Notes: generated by a model not told the origin, from the sequence alone. Positions 16,466 to 24,951 are shown, counted from the first letter of the stretch. The stretch is 64,000 nucleotides of DNA from Poindextera sp965277425 (GCA_965277425.1 CBDICR010000006.1:62001-126000), one strand, 5' to 3'. Numbers and translations are program-made.

Positions 16466-16668
16466 CGCCCCCGCTGTCCTTCGACCTGAGAGATTTCAGA
16501 CCGCCGCGTGCGCGGTCCTTGCTCCTTCGGCGAGCCCATCTTCGGGGCTAACTTTCCAGCGTTCTATAGGCTCGCGCGGTCCTTTTGCCTGAGCGTTTCC
16601 GGGGCGGTTGCGCCTTCGGCGCCGAGTTCAAGAGACTCGGCCTCTCCCGCGAGAGTTGGCGGCTAGGT
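16466..16668 (-). ncRNA. Tandem glycine riboswitch
   Basis: The minus-strand leader of gcvT holds two glycine aptamers in a row. The first (5', about 16560-16668) contains GCGGGAGAGGCC, GCCGAAGGCGCAA, CGGAAACGCTCAGGCAAAAGGACCG. The second (about 16466-16556) contains GCTGGAAAG, CGCCGAAGGAGCAAG, TGAAATCTCTCAGG and TCGAAGGACAGCG. These are the conserved core elements of the gcvT RNA family. Glycine binding normally switches on the gcv operon, matching the genes downstream. The aptamer limits are approximate. Confidence 0.94.
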
Positions 16669-16706
16669 GGCCTGGGCGGCGTCGAGAGTCAACCTCGGAC
16701 GCGGCT

Positions 16707-16751
16707 CCTTCTCCCCCGCGCTTTGCGGGGGAGAAGGTCGGGATGAGGGGG
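16707..16751 (+). repeat. GC-rich palindromic repeat, copy 1 (REP-like)
   Basis: A perfect 13-bp stem (arms at 16707-16719 and 16725-16737, CCTTCTCCCCCGC and its complement) with a five-base loop is followed by a G-rich tail TCGGGATGAGGGGG. It lies in the space between the riboswitch and argS and pairs with an inverted relative at 16797-16849. Confidence 0.8.
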
Positions 16752-16796
16752 TCGCGCCGCCGCAAAAGCCTTTCCGGACAAGGCCGTCGTGCAAAG

Positions 16797-16849
16797 CCCC
16801 CCTCACCCTGCGCTCTCCCCGCTGACGCGCGCTGACGCGGGGCGAGGGT
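16797..16849 (-). repeat. GC-rich palindromic repeat, copy 2 (inverted)
   Basis: On the minus strand it reads ACCCTCGCCCCGC, a loop, GCGGGGAGAGCGCAGGGT, then a G-rich tail. It is a diverged copy of the element at 16707, in opposite orientation with the G-rich tails facing each other. Its loop contains a direct duplication of GCTGACGCG (16821-16839). It ends one base before the argS stop codon and may also serve as a terminator. Confidence 0.7.
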
Positions 16850-16850
16850 T

Positions 16851-18653
16851 CTACATCCGCTCGGGCGCCGCGATTCCGAGCACGTCGAGCGCGGTTTGGA
16901 GTTGGTTCAGGGTCGCGGTCGCGAGCGCCAGCCGCGAGCCGCGCGTCGCCGCATCCGCCGCCGCCAGCACCGGACAGGCGCTGTAGAAGCGCGAAAAGGC
17001 CTGGGCCAGGCGATAGGCGTGCTCGGCGATGAAGTTGGGCGCGCGCTTGTCATAGGCCTCGGCCAGCGCATGGTCGAAGGCGTCGAGCACCAGCACCAGA
17101 TCGCGCTCCGCCGGTTCGGTGATGGCGATGACGGCCGCCCGCGCGTCCTCGTCCGCCGCCTTGCGCAGCAGCGATTTGATGCGCACCGCCTGATAGAGCA
17201 GATAGGGCCCGGTCTTGCCCTCGAATGAGGAAAACCGGTCCAGATCGAAGACGTAGGAGGTGCCGCGGAAATTCTGCAGGTCGGCGAATTTCAGCGTCGC
17301 CACGGCCACCTTCATGGCGGTGTCCTCGAACTCGGCTGGCGACAGTTCGGCGCCGAGGCCCGCCTCGTGCAATCGGTCGCGCGCCTGGCCGCCGACCATG
17401 TCGATCAGGTCGCGCAGCTTCAAGACGCCGCCGGCCCGCGTCTTGAACGGCTTGCCATCGGTCCCGTTCATGGTGCCGAAGCCGACGTGCTGAAGTTCGC
17501 CCTCGCGCGCATAGCCGGCGAGGAGGGCGGCGCGGAACACCACCTCGAAATGGTCCGCCTGGCGCTGGTCGACCGCGTAGATCACCAGCTGCGGATCGAA
17601 ATAGCGCCGCCGATCCAGCACCGTCGCCAGGTCGGTGGTGCCGTACATGGCCGAGCCTTCCGACGAGACCACCAGGAGCGGCGGCAGGTCGCGCTTGTCG
17701 TCGTTGCGCGCCACACGGACGATCTCGGCGCCCTGGTCGGGGAAGAGCAGTCCCTTTTCGCGCAATTCGGCGACCATGGGCTCGATCAGGTCGTTGACGT
17801 CGCTCTCGCCTTTCCACAGATCGAAATCGATGCCCAGGGCATGGAAGTCGCGCTGCAGCGCCGACCGGGTCACCTCGTGGAAATGCCGCCAGAGCAGGCG
17901 GTAACCGAAGCGGCCCTCCTGCAGCTGCGCCGTCGCCCGGCGCGCGCGGTCGCGGAAGGCCTCTTCAGCCTTGGCGCGCGCCGCGGCGGCTGGATAGAGC
18001 CGGTCGAGATCGTCGAGCGCGACCTTGGCGGTCAGCAGATCATCGATCGCAGCCTGGTCTGCGTGCGAAAAGTCGGCCGGCTCGACGGCCAGCGGCGCTA
18101 CAAGCTCGGCGATGGCCGGATGCTCGTCGAGCACGGCCATGATGAGAAGCCCCATCTGGAAGCCCCAGTCGCCGAAATGGGCGTCGCCGACCACCTCGTC
18201 GCCGCGAAAGCGATAGAGGCGCTTCAGCGACTCCCCGAGGATCGACGAGCGCAGATGCCCGACATGCATCTCCTTGGCGACGTTCGGCCCGCCGTAATCG
18301 ATCAGCACGCGGCGCGGCGCGGCGACCCGGCCGGCCCCGGCGCGGGGATCGACGGCGATCGCCTCGGCGCGTTCGGCCAGCGCCGCGTCGGTCACGCGCA
18401 GGTTGATGAAACCCGGGCCGGCCACCTCGACGCCGGCCAACCGCGCATCGCCGCGGAGGCGGTCGGCCACCTCCGCGGCGATCTCGCGCGGATTGCGGCC
18501 GGTCGTCTTGGCCGCGGCCAGGGCGCCATTGATCTGAAAGTCAGCCAGTTCCGGCCGGTCGGACGGCGTCACGCGCCCCAAGCGCGCCTCCAGCCCGGCC
18601 TCGACGAAGGCCCGCGATGCGGCCTCGCCGAGCGCCGCCGTCAGATCGTTCAT
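16851..18653 (-). CDS. argS: Arginyl-tRNA synthetase
   Basis: This class I aminoacyl-tRNA synthetase charges tRNA-Arg. The 600-residue protein has the N-terminal additional domain, the HIGH-type signature HVGHLRSSILGESL near residue 137, the family segment FKTRAGGVLKLRDL, and a C-terminal anticodon-binding DALR domain (RLAQAFSRFYSACPVL). As in most ArgRS, no clear KMSK is present. The ATG overlaps the stop of the upstream exported Gly-rich protein by four bases. Confidence 0.96.
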   Translation of the reverse strand: MNDLTAALGEAASRAFVEAGLEARLGRVTPSDRPELADFQINGALAAAKTTGRNPREIAAEVADRLRGDARLAGVEVAGPGFINLRVTDAALAERAEAIAVDPRAGAGRVAAPRRVLIDYGGPNVAKEMHVGHLRSSILGESLKRLYRFRGDEVVGDAHFGDWGFQMGLLIMAVLDEHPAIAELVAPLAVEPADFSHADQAAIDDLLTAKVALDDLDRLYPAAAARAKAEEAFRDRARRATAQLQEGRFGYRLLWRHFHEVTRSALQRDFHALGIDFDLWKGESDVNDLIEPMVAELREKGLLFPDQGAEIVRVARNDDKRDLPPLLVVSSEGSAMYGTTDLATVLDRRRYFDPQLVIYAVDQRQADHFEVVFRAALLAGYAREGELQHVGFGTMNGTDGKPFKTRAGGVLKLRDLIDMVGGQARDRLHEAGLGAELSPAEFEDTAMKVAVATLKFADLQNFRGTSYVFDLDRFSSFEGKTGPYLLYQAVRIKSLLRKAADEDARAAVIAITEPAERDLVLVLDAFDHALAEAYDKRAPNFIAEHAYRLAQAFSRFYSACPVLAAADAATRGSRLALATATLNQLQTALDVLGIAAPERM

Positions 18654-19366
18654 TGAGCCGGCGGCTGCGTCTGCGCCGCCTCGGCCTCCGCGCCGGAGTT
18701 CACCTTGAACCGCTTGCCAGCCTGGTTGAACGCCGCCATCTCGGGCGTGACGTCAAAGCCGACCAGAACCTCGAAATTGCCGCCGCTGACATTGGAATCG
18801 GCTCGCGGGATGCTGATGCCGTCGATGTGGTCGGTCATGGTCACGCGATCCTGGCCGGTCGGGAAGTTGGCGCGAACGGTGAAATACTGCTTGTCGAGCA
18901 CGCCGTAGTCCTTGTCGGTCACGGCCACCCAATAGGTATAGGTCTTCGAGGCGTCATGGGCCTGCGGCCCGCGACCGAATTCGAAGAGCAGGTTCATCGC
19001 CACCTGGATCGGCTCGGTCCCCTTATAGGCGCATCCGGACGACAGATTCTCGATCTCGCCCGTATAGCCGACGGCGTTGAAGGCCTCGCGGTTGTCCTTC
19101 AGTTCGACATAGCGGGCGGCGTCCCACAACACCTTCACATAGGGGCAGGGGCCCGCGTTCTTCTTGCCGGGCAGATCGAGCGTTTGGGTGGTGTTCCAGT
19201 CCGCATCCTTCTTGGCCTTGGCCGCGGCGTCGTCGCCCCCGCCCCCGCCTCCGCCCGGGCCGCCGCCACCGCCGGGACCGCCGCCGCCGCCGAACTGGGC
19301 GAGCGCCGGCGCGGCCGGTATGGCCAAGGCCGCGATAACGGCGGCCAGAATGAACGGGTGACGCAT
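18650..19366 (-). CDS. Exported Gly-rich protein of unknown function, coupled to argS
   Basis: The 238-residue protein begins with a clear signal peptide (MRHPFILAAVIAALAIPAAPALAQ). A Gly/Pro stretch (FGGGGGPGGGGGPGG) follows, then a globular periplasmic domain with three Cys residues and a predicted immunoglobulin-like beta-sheet pattern (YTYWVAVTDKDYGVLDKQYF). ATG 19366 has TTGGAG upstream; the longer frame to 19411 is rejected. It overlaps argS by ATGA, so argS translation is probably coupled to it. No family could be named with confidence. Confidence 0.75.
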   Translation of the reverse strand: MRHPFILAAVIAALAIPAAPALAQFGGGGGPGGGGGPGGGGGGGDDAAAKAKKDADWNTTQTLDLPGKKNAGPCPYVKVLWDAARYVELKDNREAFNAVGYTGEIENLSSGCAYKGTEPIQVAMNLLFEFGRGPQAHDASKTYTYWVAVTDKDYGVLDKQYFTVRANFPTGQDRVTMTDHIDGISIPRADSNVSGGNFEVLVGFDVTPEMAAFNQAGKRFKVNSGAEAEAAQTQPPAQ

Positions 19367-19542
19367 GGCAGGCACTCCAAGACCCGCCCGGTTTCTCGTC
19401 CGCGGGTGCATTAGCCGTGCCTAAATACCGGCTTCCGCCGCCGCCCGCAACGCGCTGGCGGCGCCGTAGCGACGCACCTAAGCTCGCCCGCGCCGGCCAG
19501 GCCCTTTCCAATCCGCCCGGCTCGATCGGACCGGAGACGCTG

Positions 19543-19932
19543 ATGAGCCGAGATCCCCCAGCCGCGACCCTGCTCGGCCGCGAGATCCTCGCCATCGACG
19601 CCGAGGGTCAGGAAGTCCGGTTGCGCTATCTGGCGAGGCCTGAATTCGCCAACCGGCACGGCGCCGTTCAAGGCGGATTCCTGGCCGCCATGCTCGATTC
19701 GGCGGCGGGGATCGCCCTGATCAGCCTGCTGCCGGCGGAGACGACCGCCGTGACCACGCGGCTGGATGTCGCCTTCCTCAAGCCCGCGAACCCCGGACCG
19801 CTGCTGGCCTGCGCCCGCATCGTCTCGCGCGACGATCGTTCGGCGGCGGTGCACGCCGAACTCACCGACCACGACGGGCGGCTGCTGGCCACGGCGCAGG
19901 CGGCGCTGCGCCTCATTGCGCAACGGCGATAG
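19543..19932 (+). CDS. PaaI-type hotdog thioesterase
   Basis: The 129-residue hotdog-fold protein has the PaaI-type motif FANRHGAVQGGFLAAMLDSAAG, which contains the HGG-like acyl-CoA thioesterase core (HGAVQGG). It ends in a beta-strand-rich C-terminus (ARIVSRDDRSAAVHAELTD). ATG 19543 follows CGGAG; the frame extends to 19417 but that part is Pro/Arg-rich and overlaps the divergent promoter region. It probably hydrolyses small acyl-CoAs. Substrate unknown. Confidence 0.84.
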   Translation: MSRDPPAATLLGREILAIDAEGQEVRLRYLARPEFANRHGAVQGGFLAAMLDSAAGIALISLLPAETTAVTTRLDVAFLKPANPGPLLACARIVSRDDRSAAVHAELTDHDGRLLATAQAALRLIAQRR

Positions 19933-20034
19933 CATCCTTGAAAACCGCGAACGCTTTGATCTCGATGCTCGGCGGATGGCGCGAGAAAGGATGCCGATCG
20001 GCCGCTTCAGGGGAGTTCTCGCCGCCGCTCCGGT

Positions 20035-20814
20035 TCAGCCCATCGACCGCTTCTGCGCCAAGGCCGCCACCGTCGAGGAGCCGATCGGCCCCTGTTCGTC
20101 GTAGAGGAAGCATTCGCCGATGGCGACGCCGGCTGCGGCCTGGTGGTTGACCACCTCGAACCCCAGCCATTCGGTGACCGGCAGCCGGTGCAGGTAAAGC
20201 GTCACGTCGCTGTTGATATAGCCAAGACCTTTGTCGCCGGCATTGGCGAAGGGGCTGGCGAAGTCGGCCGCCAGGGCCACGCGGCTGAACGGCGTCAAAG
20301 GCTCGCCCTCGATCAACTCGCGCACCTCGCTCATCCAGAGCTGCCGTTTGCCGGGCGAGCCGAAGGCGCCGGAGATCGGCCGCGTCGCCCACATGCCGCC
20401 CATGCCGCCGCGCCGGTCCTCGGGTTCGGGAATATCGGCCGGTTTGGGCGCGTCCCAGTTGGACGGCGACCAGACCGCCCCGTCGGGGTTCTGCGTGCGG
20501 CGCAGCAACTGGCAGGTGGCCCTGGCCATGCTGGTCCCGGCCGAGAAGAATTCGGCGTCGATCACCTTGATGCGGCCGCCGTCGCGGACAACGTGGGTCT
20601 TGACCTCCACCGGCGACAGGTCGGGCAACCGGTACATATCGACGGTGAGGCGGGCCGGGATGAAGTCCAGGTCGGTGACCTGGCGCTCGATCTCGCGGCC
20701 AAGCAGGCCGACGACCACGCGGCCGTGCAGGGACTTTGGATCCCAAGGGCCCCGGCTGACCGAGGTGGGAACGAAGCGGGCGCCGTCGCGGGTGAAGAAG
20801 GGGTCTTTGCTCAT
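20035..20814 (-). CDS. TesB-like acyl-CoA thioesterase superfamily protein
   Basis: The 259-residue protein has two hotdog-like halves. The N-terminal half includes SKSLHG-type sequence (WDPKSLHGRVVVGLLGREIE, LTVDMYRLPDLSPVEVKTHVVRDGGRIKV) and the C-terminal half includes FASPFANAGDKGLGYINSDVTLYLHRLP. This fits the 4HBT_3/TesB-like family. ATG 20814 is preferred over the longer frame to 20964, which overlaps the upstream glycosyltransferase gene. It may act on fatty acyl-CoAs. Confidence 0.82.
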   Translation of the reverse strand: MSKDPFFTRDGARFVPTSVSRGPWDPKSLHGRVVVGLLGREIERQVTDLDFIPARLTVDMYRLPDLSPVEVKTHVVRDGGRIKVIDAEFFSAGTSMARATCQLLRRTQNPDGAVWSPSNWDAPKPADIPEPEDRRGGMGGMWATRPISGAFGSPGKRQLWMSEVRELIEGEPLTPFSRVALAADFASPFANAGDKGLGYINSDVTLYLHRLPVTEWLGFEVVNHQAAAGVAIGECFLYDEQGPIGSSTVAALAQKRSMG

Positions 20815-20864
20815 GCCAGGGCGACCATGCCGGATTCGGCGGCCGTGCGCGAGCCGCCGCGACG

Positions 20865-22421
20865 CTAGTTTACCGGCTGGATGCGCCGGTTGGCGGCATC
20901 GAGGCGAAAACTCGCCTGTTGAACACCGACCCCGAGGACCGGCCAGGCCTGGATTTCGCCGCACGACAGGCGCGCCGACCGGGCCAGCCCGTCCAGGCCG
21001 AAATGGGCCATGACCTCGCCGATCCGATCGAGCATGGGCGCGGTCAGATCCGCTGGCCGACCGGTCGCGCGGTATTCGCCGGACAGCCGCATGTCGATCT
21101 CATTGGCGGCCAGCATGGCGATGGTCGAGGCCCCAACCATGTTCAGGACCCCGCAGTCGGCCTGGTGCTGGGCGAGGAACGCCCTGGCGGCCGGCTGCGT
21201 CGCGATGAAGCCGTCGCCGCCGAACCGCTCGCGCAGCGTCGCCGAGACCTCCGTCTCGTTAATCCAGGCCGGCCGATGGGTGTAGGCGGCGTGCAACAGC
21301 CCGGACAGGACGATCGGGATCTGGGCTTCATAGCGGACGAGGACGCTGGCCGTGCCGATCCCATGGCTGAGGAAGGGGCGCCCGTCGGGCCGGTAAACGC
21401 CGTCGAACAACAGGGTCGCCAGATCGCAGGCCTGTTCGATCCGAAGCAGGTCGTCGTGCGAATAGGCCCGGCCGATCGCCTGCTCGCGCAAGGCGTATCG
21501 GCTCTGGGCCAGTTCGCCGGCGCTCATGGGGCTCGCCAGATCGGCGCCGTGCGGCCCGGGCCGCCGCAGTTCCACCTCCAGCAACCGGCCAGCGGCGTAG
21601 CCCGCCATCGGACCGATAACGCCCTCGCGATCAACAAACGGCCATCGCCGCGCGAAGGCGGCGAGGCTTTCCTCGCACGCCGCGATGTCCCAGCGTCGGC
21701 GATAGAAGTCGATGTCCATCAAGGCGCGAGGATCAAAGGCGACATAGGTCACCCGGGCCGCGGGCTCTAAAACCACGGTCATCCCCTGCTCGCGGGCGAA
21801 CAAGGCCAGATCGAGATGCTCATGCACCAGCAGGACATCGTCGGAAAGCGCGTCGGGGCGGGTCAGCAGGTCCATCCGGCCGAGCACGCAATGGTACTCG
21901 GTGTAGTCGATACGCTCGCGACCCATCCCGGCCGCCCGCTCCGGCGCCTCGCCGGCCAATCGATGGCCTTCGGCGATCAAGCGCGGCCGCGGCGGGTCGG
22001 ACCAGAAGAATTCGCCGCCGGCCATGTGGATCGTGGCGGGCCGTCCACCGCCCGCCTGCAGATAGAGCGGGCAGACGAGACCGGCGCCGGTCTCTTCGGC
22101 GCAGGCGACCAGTTTTTGTAGGCAGCCGCGCTCCACAAGGAGGTCGTTGTCGAAGAAGGCCACGTAGCGGGTCTCGACCTCGGCGAGAGCGGCCTTCCGC
22201 GCCGCCGCCGGGGCGATCCAATCGTCGTGCCGGATGAGCCTGAACCCATGCGCCGCCGCCCTGGCCGCGAGCGCCTCGCGGACCCCTGGGGGCGAGGCGA
22301 TGTCGACATAGATGAGTTCGAACTCGATGCCGTCGTCCGCCAGCAGGCTAAGCAGGGATCGCACCGCCATGAAATGTCCCTCGCGTGGGCAGACCACGAC
22401 GGTGACCAGCGGCTCGGACAT
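20865..22421 (-). CDS. Glycosyltransferase family 2 fused to an HD-like (DUF6817-like) domain
   Basis: This is a 518-residue two-part protein. Residues 1 to about 265 form a GT-A glycosyltransferase domain: it opens LVTVVVCPREGHFMAVRSLLSLL, has the nucleotide-sugar/metal DxD-type motif FFDNDLL near residues 89-95, and an acceptor-loop segment near HEHLDLALFAREQGM. Residues about 320-470 resemble an HD-like helical domain: FLSHGIGTASVLVRYEAQIPIVLSGLLHAAYTHRP, with His353 and His377 as candidate metal ligands. ATG 22421 (AGGGAC upstream) is preferred over GTG 22439. It could modify a surface glycan; the role of the second domain is unknown. Confidence 0.78.
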   Translation of the reverse strand: MSEPLVTVVVCPREGHFMAVRSLLSLLADDGIEFELIYVDIASPPGVREALAARAAAHGFRLIRHDDWIAPAAARKAALAEVETRYVAFFDNDLLVERGCLQKLVACAEETGAGLVCPLYLQAGGGRPATIHMAGGEFFWSDPPRPRLIAEGHRLAGEAPERAAGMGRERIDYTEYHCVLGRMDLLTRPDALSDDVLLVHEHLDLALFAREQGMTVVLEPAARVTYVAFDPRALMDIDFYRRRWDIAACEESLAAFARRWPFVDREGVIGPMAGYAAGRLLEVELRRPGPHGADLASPMSAGELAQSRYALREQAIGRAYSHDDLLRIEQACDLATLLFDGVYRPDGRPFLSHGIGTASVLVRYEAQIPIVLSGLLHAAYTHRPAWINETEVSATLRERFGGDGFIATQPAARAFLAQHQADCGVLNMVGASTIAMLAANEIDMRLSGEYRATGRPADLTAPMLDRIGEVMAHFGLDGLARSARLSCGEIQAWPVLGVGVQQASFRLDAANRRIQPVN

Positions 22422-22541
22422 GGGCGATCTGTCCCTCACTTCAGCGCCTTATAGCATAGCTTGGCGCGCCTGCGAGGCCCCCGGCCGGCGTGAGGCCCTC
22501 AAGCCCCTTGACCGCGGCGCGCGCCTCCCCGATGCACGTTC

Positions 22542-23516
22542 ATGGCCGTCTATACCGACATCACCGACGCGGAGCTGGAGGACTTTCTGGCCGGCTACGA
22601 CCTTGGCCAACCGCTGGTGTTCAAGGGGATCGCCGAGGGGGTGGAGAATTCCAACTTCCTGCTCGAGACGACCAAAGGCCGCTATGTTCTCACCGTCTAT
22701 GAGCGGCGCGTGAAAAGCGAAGACCTGCCTTTCTTCCTGGGCCTCATGGCCTGGGTGGGCGAACAGGGATTCCCCTCCGCCGCGCCGATCGCCGATCGCG
22801 CGGGCCGCCTTCTGAACCCCGTGCGCGGCAAGCCCGCGGCCATCGTCGAATTCATGCCGGGCCTTTCCGTACGGCGGCCGAGCTCCAGCCATTGCCGCGA
22901 AGCCGGCGGCGGCCTGGCCTGGCTGCACATCGCCGGCCAGGGCTACGCCCGCCACCGCGACAACGATCTCGGCCAACGCGCCTGGCCGGGCCTGTTCGAG
23001 CGCCTTGGCGATGCGGCCGAGGCCCTGAAGCCGGGGCTGAAACGGACGATCGCCGAAGACCTGGCCGCGATCGAGCGCGCCTGGCCGAAAGGGCTGCCGG
23101 CCGGGGTCATCCACGCCGACTTCTTCCCGGACAACGTCTTCTTCCGCGACGGGGCGTTCGCGGCGGCGATCGATTTCTATTTCGCCTGCGACGACCTGCT
23201 GGCCTACGACTTGGCTGTCGCGCTGAACGCCTGGTGCTTCGAGCCGGACGGGACCTTCAACGTGACCAGCGCGCGCGCCTTCGTAGCCGGCTACGCCCAG
23301 AGGCGGCCGCTGTCGGCGCAAGAGCGTCAGGCCTTGCCGATCCTGGCGTGGGGCGCGGCGATGCGCTTCTTCCTGACCCGGCTGGCCGACTGGGGCGCGA
23401 CTCCGGACGGGGCGCTGGTCAGGCCGAAGGATCCGCTGGAGTACGAGCGCAAGCTCGCCGTGCACCGCGCCGCCCAGGCCGGCGGCGGGCTATTGCTGTT
23501 CGGCGAGGCGTCATGA
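22542..23516 (+). CDS. thrB: Homoserine kinase (APH-fold type)
   Basis: It phosphorylates L-homoserine, the step before threonine synthase. The 324-residue protein is of the aminoglycoside-phosphotransferase fold. The catalytic-loop motif HADFFPDN starts at His191 and the metal-binding DFYFACDD follows near 211. It has the ThrB-type opening MAVYTDITDAELEDFLAGYD. Its stop overlaps the rnhA start by ATGA. ThrC is encoded elsewhere in this window (48735-50132), so both last steps of threonine synthesis are present. Confidence 0.94.
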   Translation: MAVYTDITDAELEDFLAGYDLGQPLVFKGIAEGVENSNFLLETTKGRYVLTVYERRVKSEDLPFFLGLMAWVGEQGFPSAAPIADRAGRLLNPVRGKPAAIVEFMPGLSVRRPSSSHCREAGGGLAWLHIAGQGYARHRDNDLGQRAWPGLFERLGDAAEALKPGLKRTIAEDLAAIERAWPKGLPAGVIHADFFPDNVFFRDGAFAAAIDFYFACDDLLAYDLAVALNAWCFEPDGTFNVTSARAFVAGYAQRRPLSAQERQALPILAWGAAMRFFLTRLADWGATPDGALVRPKDPLEYERKLAVHRAAQAGGGLLLFGEAS

Positions 23517-23959
23517 CGCCGAACGTGGTCATCTACACGGACGGCGCCTGCCGGGGGAATCCCGGGCCGGGCGGCTGGGGCGCGGTGCTGATTTTCGGCG
23601 AGCGAGAGCGCGACCTTTGCGGCGGCGACCTGGCCACCACCAACAATCGCATGGAGCTGACCGCGGCGATCGAGGCGCTGAACGCGCTCAACCGCCCGTG
23701 CAAGGTCGAGCTGCACACCGACAGCCAGTATGTTCGGCGGGGCATTTCCGAGTGGCTTTCGATCTGGAAGGGCCGCGGCTGGCGCACCCTGAGCAAGGGC
23801 GCGGTGAAGAACGAGGACCTGTGGCGCCGCCTTGACGAGGCCCGCCTGCGCCACGAGGTCGACTGGCGCTGGGTCAAGGGGCATAGCGGTCATGCGTTGA
23901 ACGATCGTGCGGACGCCCTGGCGCGCCAGGGGATGCTGGAAGTCCTCGGCGAGGTCTAG
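23513..23959 (+). CDS. rnhA: Ribonuclease HI
   Basis: It cleaves the RNA strand of RNA-DNA hybrids during replication and repair. The 148-residue protein carries the catalytic carboxylates Asp10 (YTDGA), Glu48 (NRMEL), Asp70 (HTDSQ) and Asp134 (NDRAD), plus His124. The ATG overlaps the thrB stop codon, which gives translational coupling, an arrangement common in Caulobacteraceae. A longer frame starting at 22892 is only a shadow across thrB. Confidence 0.97.
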   Translation: MTPNVVIYTDGACRGNPGPGGWGAVLIFGERERDLCGGDLATTNNRMELTAAIEALNALNRPCKVELHTDSQYVRRGISEWLSIWKGRGWRTLSKGAVKNEDLWRRLDEARLRHEVDWRWVKGHSGHALNDRADALARQGMLEVLGEV

Positions 23960-23993
23960 CGTCGGCGTTGACCGGCGAATGGTCGCGGTTTAG

Positions 23994-24005
23994 TTTAACG
24001 TCAAA
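23994..24005. promoter_or_regulatory. Candidate MarR-type operator
   Basis: The imperfect palindrome TTTaACGTcAAA lies 23-34 bases upstream of the MarR-family start at 24028, in an AT-rich patch that could also hold the promoter. MarR proteins often bind such palindromes in their own promoter. Low confidence because the site is short. Confidence 0.35.
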
Positions 24006-24027
24006 TCAAATCAACCGAGTCGCCACC

Positions 24028-24474
24028 ATGGTGCGCACGGCAAGAAACCGCGCAGATGTGCAGGTCTTCAGCGAGATCGGCGCCATCGGCCAACTGACCC
24101 GCAATCGGCTGGAACGCGCCCTGCCCGCGGGCCTGAGCCAAGCCCAGTTCAGCCTGCTGGTCCGTCTGGCCCGGCACGGCATGGAAGAAAGCCCTGTCCA
24201 GCTCGCCCAGGCCTTCCAGGTCACCAAGGGCGCCATGACCAATACGCTGCAAAGGCTGGAGGCTCAGGGCTTCGTGAGCATCGTCGGCGATGCGGAGGAC
24301 GGCCGTCGCAAGCGCGTTTCGATCACACCTGCCGGCCTCGCCGCCCATGCTCGCGGCGTGGCCGCCGCGCGCCCCGCCATGGACTCCCTGCGCGCGCGCT
24401 TCACCGAGGCCGAATTCGAAGCCGCCCTGCCCTTCCTGAGCGCACTCCGGGCATGGCTGGATGAGAACCGCTAG
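24028..24474 (+). CDS. MarR-family transcriptional regulator
   Basis: The 148-residue protein has the MarR winged-helix domain: LSQAQFSLLVRLARHG, then VQLAQAFQVTKGAMTNTLQRLEAQGFVSIV as the recognition helix region, and the wing DAEDGRRKRVSITPAG. ATG 24028 is chosen; an in-frame TTG at 23968 lies only nine bases after rnhA and would put the AT-rich operator-like patch inside the gene. It ends four bases before the convergent NfeD gene. Its ligand and targets are unknown. Confidence 0.88.
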   Translation: MVRTARNRADVQVFSEIGAIGQLTRNRLERALPAGLSQAQFSLLVRLARHGMEESPVQLAQAFQVTKGAMTNTLQRLEAQGFVSIVGDAEDGRRKRVSITPAGLAAHARGVAAARPAMDSLRARFTEAEFEAALPFLSALRAWLDENR

Positions 24475-24477
24475 GCT

Positions 24478-24945
24478 TCACGCCCCTCGCACCACCAGCC
24501 GGCCGCCGCCGTGGACGGCGACGACCTCGACCCGGGCGCCGGGTTCGGGCGCGGCTTGGCCGGGCTCGAGTTCAGCCATCCATTCGGCGCCGTCGACGAA
24601 GACGCGGCCCTGGCCGGCGGAAAAGGGCGCGGTGGTCTTGCCGAAGCGGCCGGCGAGGCCCGAGCCGCGGTTCGAGATGTCGGGACCCTCGCTTGGCGCG
24701 CGGCGCGGCATCAGGCGACGGCCGACTATGGTGGTGGCGATGGTCAGGACCGCGAAGACGATGAGCTGAAAGGGCGGCGTGACCGCCAGCCACAGGGTCA
24801 GCACCGCCACCGCCGCCGCCGAGGCCGCCGGCCAGAGCAAATAGCCCGAGGCGGTCGGAACCTCTGCGGCCAGGAAGATCGCCCCGACCGCCAGCCAGAC
24901 CCAGAACGGGTGGGACAGGTAGATGTCATCGAGGTTGTGCAGCAT
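24478..24945 (-). CDS. NfeD-family membrane protein
   Basis: The 155-residue protein has an N-terminal hydrophobic region with two or three transmembrane segments (HPFWVWLAVGAIFLAAEV, then LLWPAASAAAVAVLTLWLAV and FQLIVFAVLTIATTIVG). A C-terminal OB-fold domain follows (GRVFVDGAEWMAELEPGQAAPEPGARVEVVAVHGGGRLVV). NfeD proteins partner with SPFH/stomatin proteins in membrane microdomains, and here the SPFH gene is directly upstream, six bases away. Confidence 0.9.
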   Translation of the reverse strand: MLHNLDDIYLSHPFWVWLAVGAIFLAAEVPTASGYLLWPAASAAAVAVLTLWLAVTPPFQLIVFAVLTIATTIVGRRLMPRRAPSEGPDISNRGSGLAGRFGKTTAPFSAGQGRVFVDGAEWMAELEPGQAAPEPGARVEVVAVHGGGRLVVRGA

Positions 24946-24951
24946 GGCCGG

